DNA of 64,000 nucleotides from Wuchereria bancrofti (lineage: Eukaryota; Nematoda; Chromadorea; Rhabditida; Onchocercidae). Below, one piece after another: positions 1 through 13,538 of this stretch. The DNA is taken from positions 315,186-379,185 of the forward strand of contig SSBO01000006.1 of assembly GCA_005281725.1 (NCBI GenBank). Direction: 5' to 3'. The position numbers were made by a program, and so were the translations under genes. The notes under the pieces were generated by a model. It saw only the letters and a program-made list of their open reading frames with translations, was not told the DNA's origin and searched no databases. The first letter of the stretch is position 1; each line of letters opens with the position of its first letter.

Positions 1-97
1 AACATAAATTTAAACATTATTCCAAGAGGTTTCTGGTAAATGGATAATGAATATGTTCAAGGTGAAAGTCCTAAAAACGAATAAAAATGTAGCAAAC

Positions 98-3000
98 CTG
101 TCCAATCGTTGTCGAAATCAACAAGTAGCGGCTTCACTAACCAATTATGCGTAGAAAGCAATGTTAGAAAGTGAAAGAAACCAATGAATGGTGTTCTAAA
201 AGATGAAATCACAATAAAAACATGAAAAAAAAAATGAAACTCAGCCATATCACTTTTATTAGATAGTCTCTATCAATTTCATTCTATTAACAATTATGAA
301 ACCAAAAAAAAAAACCTTGGTGGTTGAACTGATAATGGTTTAAGAAATACAGAAGCAACGATAGTTTCCAAAATCACTTCGTTTAGATAATCAGACAGTG
401 CATGAGATGATAACCAATACGTCGCTAGACGACATGTATTAGCAAACGCCTCGAATTGTTGACTTACACTGGAAAAACATTCATTAAATGAAGCATGCAA
501 CATTATCACTAGTAAATTTAAAACAATCCAACAGATTATTCCGCTCTCAGTGCGATTTAATAGAAACAAGAATTTATTTACCGTAAACAGTACTTCAAAT
601 TCTCTTTATCCTCAATGTCCAAAATTTTCCGTTCAAAATTACGAATTGTGGTTTTGGCCATATACTCAAAGAATTCTTATAAATTAGCCAAGATATAGAT
701 GTTTTTTTCTTCTCACATAAAATTTGACGCATAATCGATTAAATCGAAGGTATTATACTTACCTGTGTAATAATGAAGCAATTTGAGGTTCCAGTACTAA
801 TTCCAGCTCTTTCAATTTTGATGCTGGACTATCTTTTAGAATACCCGTCTTACCACCATTTAATTTCCTCATTATATGTACTTCTTTCGGATAGTTTATT
901 ACCAAACGAAATACTACAGTATTCTGAAATATATAAGGATAGTGAATATTTAATGAAAGCTAAAAATTGCAAAGTTTCTTTCTCATTCGTAAGTAGTTCC
1001 AATTATCTTAATGATAAAATCATACTTACAAAATGAACAATTAAATAATCATCGAAGGGAATAGCTTGCATCGAATGTTTCTCCTTTAGTATTTTTGACA
1101 GTTCAATGTAAAAGGCAGTCTTAAGCCGGGCAATAGCTCCTAGCTCATCGCCCCATTTTCCACTTTGCTCCATTGTTATTTGCACTAAATATAGAACTAA
1201 TCATATTTTGATTAAAAAAAAAAGATGAATATATAGATTTTAGTCTTTTTAAAGAAATAATGCATTAAAAAGAAATGTTTCAAAATTAAATTAAAACACT
1301 ATTTGGTAATAAAAGATAAAAACCTTCTATAGTGGGCAAATAAGGAGGTGAGATGTGTGACAACGGAAGTGCTACGGAATCTTTAACGAACGCACTGTAT
1401 CTTTCGATCACTGCATTAGTGGAGAGAGGTGGGTAAGGCTGTAAAGCATTTTTGCAAAAGATATAATACAAAATTATTTAGTTGAAAGTCAATTATGGAA
1501 TACATAGAATTAAATATAAGTTTAACATGCAGAATATCTTGCTGATATAAAAAATGAATAAAAAGTTGAATTTTATCACTGCAAACTTTTGAGAAATATC
1601 ACTGTAAAACTATTTCAGACTGGAAAAATATTGAAATTTTGATAGAAATGTAGTCCGTCAAAGCAAAATGATGCCCATTACTCAGCTGATACAAATTAAT
1701 TCTAATGAAATGTAAAAAAAAAAAAAAAATATCAGCAGAAATGAAAAAATAAATGAATAATACCGCAGTTCGTCTCAGATAAGAGGATACAGGATGGATA
1801 TTTGTTATAAGAAGAGGCAAGCCTTGCACCATTCGAAGTGTTTGAGATAATTTATCATAAGCTCTTCCGATTGTACTATATCTGTCCATAGCATTCGGTA
1901 AGATTTCTTCCATTTTTAATGTACGCTCTTCTATATTATTTGCTTCTAATTTTAAATGCCTAAAATCACGTACAATATATACTTATGTTAATTTAAGATA
2001 ACTGATCAATAACCAAACTGAGGCATACTTTCATCCATAATGACAGAAAGTACAAACTATCCACAGTAATTATAATTAAAACATATGATAAAATAGCATG
2101 TGAAATATTGACCTCTGAATAATATGTTGGCAAATGAGCGTAGTAACATTATTGGAACCCCAGACAACTGCTTCACAGATTGCATTGTCTGGAAACTTGC
2201 GCAATTCACAAATATCACCCCAGAATTGACGGAAATGAACTGCATCCGGTGATTTAGCTGGAGGACCGCGTGTCAATAAATTATTCCACTTTGACGAAAG
2301 TTGAAATCCAATTAGTAGTGTTAAATCCTCATCTGTACATTTCTCTCGTTCCATACATACGTCCCACTGTAACCAAAGATTATGCCATTCTCAAAAATGG
2401 TTTTTAATAAAATGTTATATTCGTTTTTTTTTTTTTTTTTTGGAATTTTCCCTATCCTATAAACTAGGTGGACTTTTAATAAAATATTCTTCAACTTAAT
2501 AATTCGAAAAAACACAAAATGCATGATCAAAATTGATAAGCCTACCAGTGTGACCTGTTGATCTGGTGCAAAAAAATCGAAATTCACAATTCTATCTGCA
2601 AAAGCCTCTTTCAACAGTGGAGTTAGCCTGCGTTTAAATATAAGCAATAGATCGTTACAAGTGCTTACACACTCTGCACTGCACGTTTTTTGAAAAATAT
2701 TTTGCAGATATGTTTGAGGTAATCGTATCCTTAAAAAAAAAAATTTTTTTTTAAAAACAATTATAAAATATTGGACTCGAAATGAAGTAAATATAGAAAC
2801 AAATTTTTCTCAAATCGAATACCTGATATATTGATCAAAAGCTGTAGTAAAAGGATGATTTTTCACAAAAAGATGATCAAATTCATTGAAGGTATCAATT
2901 TTGGTTAGAGCACTAGTAGCAGCAGCACGAATTTGTTCCATAGCAGTAATGCTCAAAGATGCAGCCAAATTGAGATATCCTGTATGATCAAGGAATACAA

Positions 3001-5231
3001 AGTCAAAGTGTGATGAGAACTGCGAATGTAACGCATCATTATCACATAAACCCAAACGAGATTGTTGCCAGTTTACTGATACTGAAATTTATAATTTTAT
3101 ACAAACAGAAGAAATTTAATTTTTTAATTAACACATTAATATCATATAATTATATCATCTAAAAAATGCACATTTTTTATATCTTCTTAAAAGAATACAT
3201 TCTTTCCTTCCTATTTGATCTGTTCCTATTGATACTTATTATTTTAAGAGATCACCGAAGACGAAACTCACTGATAGATGAGAAAAATCCTATGATGATG
3301 TCGAAAACAGATGCCTGAGCGAAGGAAATTTCTTGAACGCTAATGTATATAAGCCAAGCTGCTAATAGCAAATCCGAAAAGCCATCAACTCTCTGGAATT
3401 AAAAAAAAATACGTATGCTGAGACAAAAAACAGATTTCTTTTCTGTGAAAAATATTTTAAGTACCCTTCTGATCCCGAATATATAATGATTTTGGAACTA
3501 AGATGAATTTCGACAAAATCAGAAAAACGAAAGAAAAATTAGTTACCTTTGTTATGTGCCACCCTTAAATCAAAAGATGAAATATCTGCTCTTAGACAAT
3601 ACTACTTGAACTATTTTTTGGCAAGAAGCAAAATAAAAGATGAGAAGTAGAAGATTACCTGGATGAAATTCCTTTGAAGCATCCACGAACGTATCATAAT
3701 GAAGGCTTTTAAAAAGTTCGGTTTTTGACGAAAAAAAGCTTCATATCTGGATTCAATTTCTTCGCGTAACATATCAATTAATATCTTTGAATTATAAACC
3801 GGTGTAGGTGTATCGATACCTAAAATAAATCATTTACTATTTCCGGAATAGCAAATGAAAGCAATTAATCTGACCAACAGTTCGACGAATACGATTCTAG
3901 TGCTTTGAGCAGTGGGTTTTATGTCCCAGCAAATACAATTCGTGCTTCCCTTTTTTATTTTATTTCCTATCTTTTCATTTTCCTTTTCTGTTAAATCTGA
4001 TCAACAGTAACTTTTGTAAAATAAACTGCATTCACTGACCGAGAGATCCGAAGTGAGCCGAACAGAAAGAGGGCCTCAAATTATTATTTTCTGGACGAAG
4101 TCGAGAAATCTTTATGAACTCACGCGGAGGTGCAAAATGAATTCGCAAGAATCCATCGTTTTCATGTCCTGAAATGGAATGAATCTCAGTTAGTTATGAT
4201 GAGAAATTATTTAGAATTTCTAATTCAAAACCTCAAATTCTAAAACTTTTCTGTTTTCTTTTCAAACCGCAGAAAAACTCTTTTTCTTTTCGACGTAAAA
4301 TGTATTAATTACAATTAATAAGAGAAAAAAAAAGTAAGATACCGTCTCTGTTAGCTACAAACAATAAGGGCTTCAGTGTGTCGCAATGATCCAATCCAAA
4401 TTTTACTGACAACCCTGTTTTTATCAAAATTCGTGCTACCTGGCAAATATAGTGAGCACGTTTGACAAAATATGCAAAATTAAGGTAATCACGTGAACCA
4501 AAATAATCCTGAAACATTCACGAGACATCAAAGTGTTTTTAAAATCACCAAAAAATGAAACATTTACAAAAAAAAAAAAACAAAAAAAAAAAAACTCGAA
4601 AAAATGCACAACGAAAAAGCGTAATGAACCTGAGGTATAATAATGATGAGATCCAAAACGGGATCCATTTTTGTTTGATGACAAATACGCCAACTACCTA
4701 AGCTATCGATTTTAACCGGATGGACCCAACGACAATCACATGTTGATTTAATACTATTCAATTCCAAACTAAAAGGTAATGACAGTGGAAAACGAATTTT
4801 GCCTAAATGCAGTTTCTGCAGATCGTTCATCTGAAATGTTTAATAGCAATTAGATGTCTTTATGCAAATAATGTGATAAGATGGTTCTGATAAGATGAAA
4901 ATTTAAATTCATTATTATTTGATAACAGTTATCGATTTGGCAACGAGAAAAAAAAGAGGCACCAACGACGTACTTCCTTAATCTACCCCCAAACAATCCT
5001 ATAAATGGCTTATAACTAAAAATTTACATAACTAACCTGATGAGCAATTTTTGCCTCTTTAGCTGCATAAATAGCACTCTTGACAGTCTCAGCTAATGCT
5101 TCCAGTTTACATCTTTCTGCGTCAGGTAATTTGATCTCCTCAATGTGATCATCAATCTGCATACATATTAATCGCCGCTTTTCACGTTTCCGATCAATTT
5201 GCTCCAACGCATCATCTCCCTTACGTTTCAT
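98..5231 (-). CDS. nol-6: Nucleolar protein 6 (NOL6/Nrap/Utp22), 3' end off the window
   Basis: NOL6 is the Utp22 subunit of the small-subunit processome, acting in the nucleolus on pre-18S rRNA; this is family knowledge. Fifteen exons join in phase: 5231-5037, 4830-4630, 4508-4343, 4168-4040, 3819-3659, 3392-3272, 3081-2823, 2729-2546, 2366-2113, 1959-1764, 1438-1324, 1184-1030, 923-763, 468-316 and 195-98, about 849 residues of a roughly 1100-residue family. Diagnostic stretches are GPPAKSPDAVHFRQFWGD then ELRKFP (exon 9), SGKWGDELGAIARLKTAFY (exon 12) and ANTCRLATYWL (exon 14). The start at 5231 opens a basic N-terminus (MKRKGDDALEQ); an upstream in-frame ATG at 5276 would add 15 odd residues. 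The C-terminal quarter lies beyond position 1, and I could not place an exon in 1-97. Family assignment is firm; single exon edges could shift slightly. Confidence 0.93.
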
Positions 5232-6298
5232 TTTTTTTTTCCAAAAAAAAAAAACGATACGAATTGGTAGAATCAACTGTTTGTATTATTTGCTTTCTCC
5301 AATAAATGTACACATCTCTAATACATCTAAAACTAACGTGTTAAGTAGAAATGTATTGAGATGATTAATTAAAAATGATATTGCTAACTCATAAATCACC
5401 AATAGATAGCAAACGGATTCGACCGCAGTTAGTATTAAATTAAGCAGATGATTTTGAAATATTAGTTAATATGAAGTATGCAGATATAAAGGATAATTGC
5501 ATTCTCTTCAAAGTCACAAAGATTAAGCTTGTACGATTTGCCTTAAAAAATTACATATGCTTAAGTAGTGAAAAGACCCAGTCATTTCAGGCAAATAAGG
5601 AACGTACAAATTTGGCATAAATGAAAATGATTCATGGAATCTCTTATAATAAGATTCTTTCTTTTCATGAGAAAAATATACAACGGATCATCCCATAGAC
5701 CGGTTAATAAATAGTTATTTGACAGCGTATCTTTTTACTCAATTCTTTCTGATAAATTCACAACATACATGGACTAAAAAAATTTTACAATAGCTTTCAA
5801 GAATTATATCCAAAGCTCAATTCTCGTCGAAACATCTATCCAAGAAAACATATAGTACAAAAATATGGTCAAACAGCGAGGTTTTTGCAAAAACTGAAAA
5901 CTACAAAATCGATGAACATATATTTGCAAAAAAGTATGCATAAGAGAATATTTTAACACTATATGTTATAATTTGCATGACATATGCAATAAAATAGAGT
6001 GAAAAAAGATAAAGATTTAGAGAGACGCCACGATGAAATAACAAGAAAAAAAAAAGTCCATGTAGTAAAAAAAAACAACACACGGAAGCAATGCATAAGT
6101 TAAGATACCAGCTTTTCAATTATTTCTGACCAGAAATAAAGAAGAAACAAGAATGCTCAGATATACAGCAATGCAATAAAGGTGAACAAATGGCCATCCT
6201 TTTCATAAATCATAGAACAACATAACAATTCAATTAAGTGCTATCATTTAAGTTACAAATTTCACGAGCAAAAAATCAAATGATACACTTTCACATAC
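5232..6298. other. Intergenic, AT-rich
   Basis: This lies between the nol-6 start and a weak candidate exon at 6299. A possible trans-splice acceptor (minus strand, ...AAACAG) sits near 5281, about 50 nt before the nol-6 ATG. I see no convincing gene. Minus-strand ORFs here, such as the one at 5901-6119, have low-complexity hydrophobic translations typical of AT-rich noise. Confidence 0.5.
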
Positions 6299-6484
6299 CT
6301 CTAGAGCCCGTACTGCAATAACTGAAAGTCCTAACAATAGCAAGAAAAAAAGATAATCCTTATTGTTGTGCACTTTTCCGGTGGTAGTTGCGATAGGCTC
6401 GGAAGGTACATATGAATCAATATCACAATAATTCGAGATCGAAATCGAATAATGACATTTTGCACACACCGTTTCCACAAAATT
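6299..6484 (-). other. Orphan exon-like ORF with one membrane segment
   Basis: A 186-nt phase-0 open stretch is bounded on the minus strand by an acceptor (CAAACTAG) and a strong donor (GAG|GTATGTG). It would encode 62 residues: a Cys-containing N-terminal part (ETVCAKCHYS), then a hydrophobic run (YLFFLLLLGLSVIAVRAL) resembling a transmembrane helix. I do not recognise it. It lies 205 bp past the MFSD14 stop on the same strand and beyond that gene's likely poly(A) signal. It could be part of a small membrane-protein gene, an alternative MFSD14 end, or chance. Confidence 0.2.
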
Positions 6485-6613
6485 CTAGTTTGATAGAAAA
6501 AAATTTCTATTTATTGCATTATAATATAACCTTAGCAACTTCATTCAAGAGAGTACTATAAAGAATAACCAAATAGCAGAATAACTTTAGCAACTCCAAT
6601 CCAACTTAATTAT

Positions 6614-6619
6614 TTTATT
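6614..6619 (-). terminator. Poly(A) signal AATAAA for MFSD14 gene
   Basis: AATAAA on the minus strand, 70 nt after the MFSD14 stop codon, is at a normal distance for a short nematode 3' UTR. This is position-based inference; a chance match is possible in AT-rich DNA. Confidence 0.45.
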
Positions 6620-6688
6620 TGCCGACCATAGGTATATATCATTCTAATTTATAATAGAGCTATGAGGAAAAGTTACCCCAAGGACAAA

Positions 6689-9600
6689 CTATGAGCTCTG
6701 AAGTAAACGAGAATCGTCTGATGACTGCCGACTATGTGCAGTGCTCGGACGCCGGAAAAATCGTGTATTCACTGACGGTACCTTTGGCAATGATGAATTC
6801 ACAAATAAGGCAAGTAGAACCATTAACGATCCGAAAAAAAATGGTGGTCCTGGGATTAGTTTCTGAAATTATCCTTATTTATTTCATGATAATAACTATT
6901 CTAATTAATGCACAATGGAATTGCTTTCCAGGCCTCTTTGAATTTTGTAGTTTTTCGGGACTTTACAGATTCTTATTAACACTTACCCAGTTAAACGCTG
7001 GTTTGTCAAATGAAGTTACATTTCGACGGGGTGAAATAATTGGCTGAACTCGAATGCGAGGTGCCGGAAAAGGGGGTATTCCAACGTGACCCGTACCATC
7101 GTTATCCACATTCAAATCCATGTCAAACAAATAAAATATAAAACCGAATAGAGCTGGGCCCAAACCTAAAAAAAAAACACACATGTATAAATGAAGGCTA
7201 TAAATAGGCGACCAGTGAAATTTTCAGACATTTCTATTTTTTCATTGTTCACTACTTTCATGTCCCCTTAACTTTACGTCTGTTTGGCGCCTTTATGGCC
7301 ACATTCAAGATTTCAAATCCAAGATGTTGAACTACCTGGCTTCAGGTTTTGTACATATTCAAGTTTTCTTTTTCTTTAGAGTTTTGACAAAATCGCATCG
7401 ATAATAAAATGCTATGAATTACAGACTAAGGATTCCTAAAAAATGTTTATTTCAAAATAACTGTCGAAGATAATAACTGTACACGAAGAATATAACCTTG
7501 GCATAATCCACGAACACCGGTAATGACACCCTGTACTGTCCCTTGTTTATCACGATCGCTGTGTACACTAACAAATGCGCTAATTGATGGATAGATCAAT
7601 TGACTCATCGCTACTAATAGACCAGCAGCCCACATCATCCAATATTTGGTACCCAAACCATACCTGAACAATTTAAAAATGTTCAAAATATTACTAATAC
7701 ATAATTAAAGAAAGGGATGTATATAAATGTATGAAAATTTTCAAAAACCGATCCATGTTTCTGGAACTGACCATAATAATTGAGCAAACTGAAATGACAG
7801 GCCAAGAGTTATTGTATATTTCGTGCCAACAGTGTTAGTAAGAAGGAAAAGTATGCCGGTTTGAGCGATAACAGATAATATACCAACAAGTCCTGCAAAA
7901 TAAATTGATTGAGCGTACTGTGATATGTTACCAACACATTCAGCAATCAATCTATAAGGTTAGACCACCGAGCAGCCGATGTATTAACATAAACGATTCC
8001 TGCACAAAATCGCGCATTGTTGCTTAGGTTTAACCCATTATCATTAGGACCCAGATTTCAGCAATACAGTACCTTGTCAGGTAAAGCTCCACTTGATCAG
8101 GATAAAAGAATCACCATGTTCATTTTCATTCAAAATAAAAAAGTAAAAGAGGTAAGAATAACTATTTGGTGAATACTAACCAATGAATACGGCAACTGCT
8201 TCTGGAGTGAAACCAACCACAAGTTTTAAATATACGAAAAAACAGGAGAATTGGCCAGCTTCAGGAAGATAACTTAAAAAAATAATAGCAGCCAAGTGAA
8301 GCACCAAACGGTCCTCCCAAACAATTCGTAGTGTTGCAAACGGATCAGCTCTTTGCCAACGAAATGCATCTACTACTCGACGATTACGGGAAGATAATGA
8401 TTCTGGCACTATCAATAATATAAATAGTACATCCAAACTTGCAATTACTGTGGCCTACAATTACTTTTTAATTATGACTGGACAGTTCTCCTTTTCTTCT
8501 TCACTTCTCACTATATTAATATTAAAATGTCATATAATAATTGAAATGACAATTTGAAACGATAAACATACAAGTAAAACGACGCTATCGTCACCCCACG
8601 ATTCAGAAATCCATGCTCCAAGTGCTGGAGATGTAACTAAAGATGCTGCAAATGTGGCAGAAATGAGGCCATAAGCAGTTGAACGATCAGCTTTATCGGT
8701 GATATCAGCTACATATGCAAGTACAACACTGAATGTTGTCGAAAATAGGCCACTAATTGAAAACAAAGCAAAATACCACCTGAAATAATTTTTACTCCAT
8801 CATTATAGTATCGCCACTTTCTTCCTGCAATTTTTATATAGTGATAAATTCACACGACAAAAAACAAAAAATTTGACTTTCTTTATCCCTCAAATCCTTC
8901 TCATTCTCATTTTTATTAATAATACAAAACAATAAACAATCACCAACCATGGGCTAATTTTAAGGCATGGAATCGGCATGCATGTGAAAAACACAGTAAG
9001 CAGCAAAAATGACTTGCGTCCCCATTTGTCCGATACAGCACCAAGTAATGGCGCACTCAGAAATGAGAGAAGACCTTTAATGCCAAGAATCACACCATTC
9101 ATTAAAAATTTATTGGTAGGAAATGTATCAGCCAACACCTGAAAAATTTTTCATATATAATGAATTAAGAATTTCTGTTACACTCGTGAAATACGTTAAT
9201 AACGGAGACTATTAAACCAACTATTTTAGCTTATTACAGCCGTTATTGTATCAAGAGCTTCCTAAAAGAAAGGTTCAAGAGAAACTTGAAAACTGCAATT
9301 TATTCATATGTTTGTGGTTTATGCAACATCAAAAAATCGTTCACATATTTTATCATTCACAAGTTATTCCATTTTTCACACTTCTTCCATAAAAGAGCTT
9401 TTAACATTCAAAATACATATTGATTTAGTTGTATTCTAGCGACCATGTATTTTGTTTTCATAGCACAAAGATGGTCTTTGAAATGAACATAAATGAAAAG
9501 GGCATAAATAAATAATTAGAAACAAACATTAATGACCGGCACAGTAAGCAATCCCCAGGCGAAATACTCGAGGAAAATGACGATAACTGCATGATGAACG

Positions 9601-9692
9601 CTGGCTTCACAACAACCCATAGTGCTTCCATCATGTGATCGACGTAGCTTTCTACTAAACAGTACGTCGAAAATACGAGCACCTCTTACCAT
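6689..9692 (-). CDS. Major facilitator MFSD14A/B (HIAT1) homologue
   Basis: This is a 12-helix major facilitator; in vertebrates HIAT1/MFSD14 is an intracellular (Golgi/endosome) transporter of uncertain substrate. Eight exons join in phase to 492 aa: 9692-9528, 9138-8948, 8779-8572, 8454-8181, 7892-7772, 7663-7497, 7165-6987 and 6862-6689. Hallmarks are HHAVIVIFLEYFAWGLLTVP (helix 1), GAVSDKWGRKSFLLL (the MFS D-x-x-GRK loop), AYVADITDKADRSTAYGL, FLSYLPEAGQF, YWMMWAAG, GVITGVRGL and a C-terminal PGPPFFFGSLMVLLALF. Length matches the family (about 490). The start is supported by an acceptor (TTTCAG) 15 nt upstream. The 6691-7047 plus-strand ORF is its antisense shadow. Confidence 0.95.
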
Positions 9693-9707
9693 TCGCCTCT
9701 ACTACAC

Positions 9708-9713
9708 CTGAAA
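9708..9713 (-). promoter_or_regulatory. Candidate spliced-leader acceptor of MFSD14 gene
   Basis: TTTCAG on the minus strand would leave a 15-nt 5' UTR before the ATG at 9692. Very short 5' UTRs after SL trans-splicing are usual in nematodes. It could instead be the acceptor of an upstream non-coding exon. Confidence 0.4.
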
Positions 9714-9871
9714 TGTAGAAATATTAAATTCACGCAACTCTTGCAAGTCAATGATTTCTTACCTGCAGATAAAAAAAATTTTCCCACTTCGAAAACCTGT
9801 TTTCAATATTACACAGCGTGTTTACAATGTACTATCTACTGTGTTCTACAAATAACATTCGCATCCAGTAT

Positions 9872-10297
9872 TCAAACACAAACTCGACCTGAAAAGTGTG
9901 TAGTATGAGAAAAAGAAAATATCATGATGGGATATATTCGGGAGCCCTCAGGTATAAAAAAAACCTCTGTGCTCTGATCAAAATGTTTTACCAAAAAAGT
10001 CATACCAGGAGATTGATGAAATTGGGACAATAACTTAAACAGATTTCGAATAAAAACTGCTATTCCTCGAAATTGTCGCATTCATTTTTCAAAAAAATCA
10101 GCCCGGAATAATGCGTTGTTGAAACCTACTAGGCTAAAAAAAAGAAAAACAAAAGTATAAAAGAAAATAAGAAACCTTGCGAGGTAGTATATATCCTCGT
10201 CAGGTGAGCCGGCTATTCGTTTATCACGTTTGACGACTGAGATGATAATTGTTATTCGGAAGGAGAGGCTTAACAGTAGTTCACTTCCTGAATCCAT
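9872..10297 (-). other. Uncertain pair of minus-strand ORFs upstream of MFSD14
   Basis: Two overlapping minus ORFs (10297-10082 and 10081-9872) occupy a stretch richer in GC than its surroundings. The first reads MDSGSELLLSLSF... then KRDKRIAGSPDEDIYYLAR up to a possible donor (AG|GTTTCT). The second starts MRQFRGIAVFIRNLF. I recognise neither. They could be exons of a small unknown gene, 5' UTR exons, or chance; a plus-strand ORF at 10230-10469 overlaps them and has no better support. Confidence 0.15.
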
Positions 10298-13200
10298 TCC
10301 ACATATTATTGTGCCATATAAATCGTATAAATCTTCAATGCGAGATCGAAATAAACATTACCTGAATGATAGCGGCAAATCAACCCTACCTCAACCACAA
10401 ATTACTAGGATAAAACGAACAATTAGGAGGGACAAACCAAACATTAAAAAAAAAAAGTATGCCACATAATCTTTTCATTAATTTCATATGTAGTAATTAT
10501 TGCTACTTTCTAAATTAATTCATGCATGAGAATAATTTCGAATATATAACAATCCTTGTATTATTCTCGCTTCCTCTCTCTCATAAATTAGTGTAAACTA
10601 TAAATGAGTAGGAGAAAACAGAAACAATTTATTATGATTAAATGAAAAATAAGTATGCCGTAATTACTTGAGTAAAATTAAATTAAATCAAGCTATGGAT
10701 ATATATTTATAATGGGTGATGGTAATGATAATAAAGTAATAGGTAATGATCAAGTTTTCTTAATCAAACAAGAATACTGCTAGCTATCAAAGACAACTGA
10801 CTGAAATATTTCAAAGACATATAACGTTAGTGACATATAACATTACTATGCAATTTACATTTTAAATACTTGTATGATATTACCAAAGGAATGAACCATC
10901 CCAATAAATATCTACCTATGTTACGTAAAATGTCGAAGAAAAAAGAAACGTACACGTGTACAGACGTGTAAATATCACGTAACTCTTACCCTAACGAACG
11001 ATAAATCTACAGCAATTTGTCATAATAACAGCAAGTCGTCATTGACAATTCCTTTGTCGCACTATAATTTACAGTGTCCACATGAAAATTAACGTTTCAT
11101 CTAAGAATTAGCTAATGTTTTCTCATTTGAAATATTTCTTTCAGAACAAATTGAAATGATGATTCAGTAATATTTAAGAGCAAAATTGATCAACTTCTTT
11201 AACCTTTAACCTTTTTCATTCTCTCCATTTTTTTTGCATTTCATCTTACTAAAATTAGCTTATCACTTTTTTCATTTTTCATTAGCAAGAGCTAATGCTA
11301 TTTGAATATCAAAAAAAAAGATATATCATAAACTTTGATTTGTTAAGACGAAAAAGTTAAACTTTCAGTTCTTTTCTTTCTTTCTTCACAAAATTAATGC
11401 TATCACATATGCATAGCACAAGAAATTGCGATATTTTTCTTTTTTTAAAGACGCTAAGTATTTCTTACTTAATTCAAAATTTACTTAGTAAAATTAATCT
11501 TAAAATTTGCTTAATGATAACAGAAAAGAATTTTATATAAATTAATTGATGAATACTTTTTAAAAACCAGCATATATATTAAATAATATAGCAATAATCA
11601 TAATGATAGTGCATTCTGAGATTTCAACAATAATCTTATTGTTATTATTGTTTAAAGTATTTGCCTAATCTTTTAACTTTAAAATTGAGCAAAAGAAAAA
11701 AATATTTAAATTATTCATTTTATTCATTTATTATCTATTCATTTATCATTTTTACAATTAAACAACTATATTGTTATGATAATTCAAATTACATTTCAAT
11801 TGTTATCACCATAAATTAGTCCTCTCAAAAATAACTCATCAGCTATATTATTCTCAAAAATTTATCAAAAAAAGAATACTACACTAATATATAGCAATCA
11901 AAAAAAAAGGAAAAAAAACCTTAGCAACAACAAAATTATTTACAGTAAGAATATGAGAGAAATGATTAATGATGATACGGTATAATAGCTACAGTAGAAA
12001 AATAGTATTGTATTGCAATTAAGATAAAAATAATGAAACATTAAATTAATCCATTATAATACAATTATTACATTTTACTAACATCCTTTACAATCAGCAT
12101 ATCAAAATTTTGGTAACAATAAAATATGATAATGAAATGTTGATAATAATAATACAGTAACAACATATTTCATTGATAATAATCATTAAATTATAATAAT
12201 ATGCTCATGAACTTTCAATTAAATAATCATATTCATCAGATAAAAATAGAAATCTTAGATAACTGATATTGCTAATACAAAAATTTAATAAATCAAATTA
12301 ACAACATTACTAATATATTGCTAAAATATATTACACTTATCAATCATAATATTATAAACTATAAAATTTCAATAGAAAAAAAAAAGTTAAGAGAAAATTT
12401 GTTGATCGTTGTTTCCCGAAAAAAAATGACAATAAGAAATTTAAAGAAATGATTAATTTTTAATTATTCTTAACATATAAATATGAAATAAAAATTGCTA
12501 CCTTTACAAATATATTTCCTGATTTATCTATTTATATAAATAAGTAAAAAACCCGCGATAAATATCCTCAATGTCGAGAAAATTCCAAATATGCGGGATG
12601 TATTATGTCAAAAAGAATGTAATCAGTAAATATTACTTATTTTCTTTCATTCAATCTTTCATTTTTAGAACAATTAGTTTGAATTATACCACAATTTATC
12701 CATTTTTATTCTCTAGCATATACTTTTTAACTAAGAAAATCAATTATTTTAGTCTTATTTTTATAGTATTATATTTTTTTTTATAGTATCTCTTAAGAAG
12801 AAGTTGAAACTATCATAATAGTTGGATAAATGTATTCCTAGTCAAATGTTGAAAATTGATTGCAAAAATTTATGAGTGAAATTTATTCTAAATAATTTAT
12901 TAGCTAAAGTTTACCTAAAATTTTTGAAAAAAAAAATCTAAACGATAATTTTATTCTAAAATATTTGATAAAAATGCAAAGTTTACCTGTCATCAAGTGA
13001 AAATGGTTTTTTTTTTCGTTTTTGTTTTTGTTTTTTTGATTGTATATAATTGTACCAAATAATGAGACTTCAAAAATTTTAATCGAAAAAATTCGATATA
13101 GGCAATATAAAAGCAGGTTCAATTGATTGTTATAAGAATAAATATTTACATTTGTGATATTTGATCATAATTTATCATTAAATTTTTGATTCATTTTTAG

Positions 13201-13538
13201 TCATATCATCAATTCTGTCAAAAAAATCATTATTATACATTTTTAAAAATTTTTTACTCAATTTTCGATCAAAAGTAATTTGTTCTGTTGAAATTTCACA
13301 TTATTTTACATTAGGAAGTAGAAATTTTCAATTAATTACTTATTTCTTTTCCATATACTTATTCAATCTTTTTCAAACCAGTTAATTTTTACAATTCTTT
13401 ACGTAAAAGGTAAAAGTGTTGTTGATATCAATATTGTGCGAAATTAATTTTAAATTAAATTTAGAATAAGCTAAAGAAAAAATTGTATTTACTAGGTAGT
13501 AAAATTGTATTTAATAGGTAGTGAAAAGTGAATTAATC
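10298..13538. other. Intergenic, AT-rich, between divergent MFSD14 and Nup160
   Basis: About 3.2 kb of AT-rich DNA rich in short A and T runs. The two flanking genes point away from it, so it should hold both promoter regions. I see no motif I can name, no tRNA and no convincing exon. The plus ORF at 12571-12786 and the minus ORF at 12904-13122 look like AT-rich noise (runs of I, F, Y, K, N). Confidence 0.5.

Noticed and set aside
1..97. Next nol-6 exon after the acceptor near position 32
   Set aside because: Reading from TTTACCAG meets a stop after a few codons in the required phase, so I could not support an exon there.
6299..6484. TMEM9 homologue
   Set aside because: The Cys pair followed by one helix recalled TMEM9, but the residues around them do not match, so I left it unnamed.
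6691..7047. 118-aa plus-strand ORF
   Set aside because: It is the antisense of the last two MFSD14 exons, which have strong family similarity on the minus strand.
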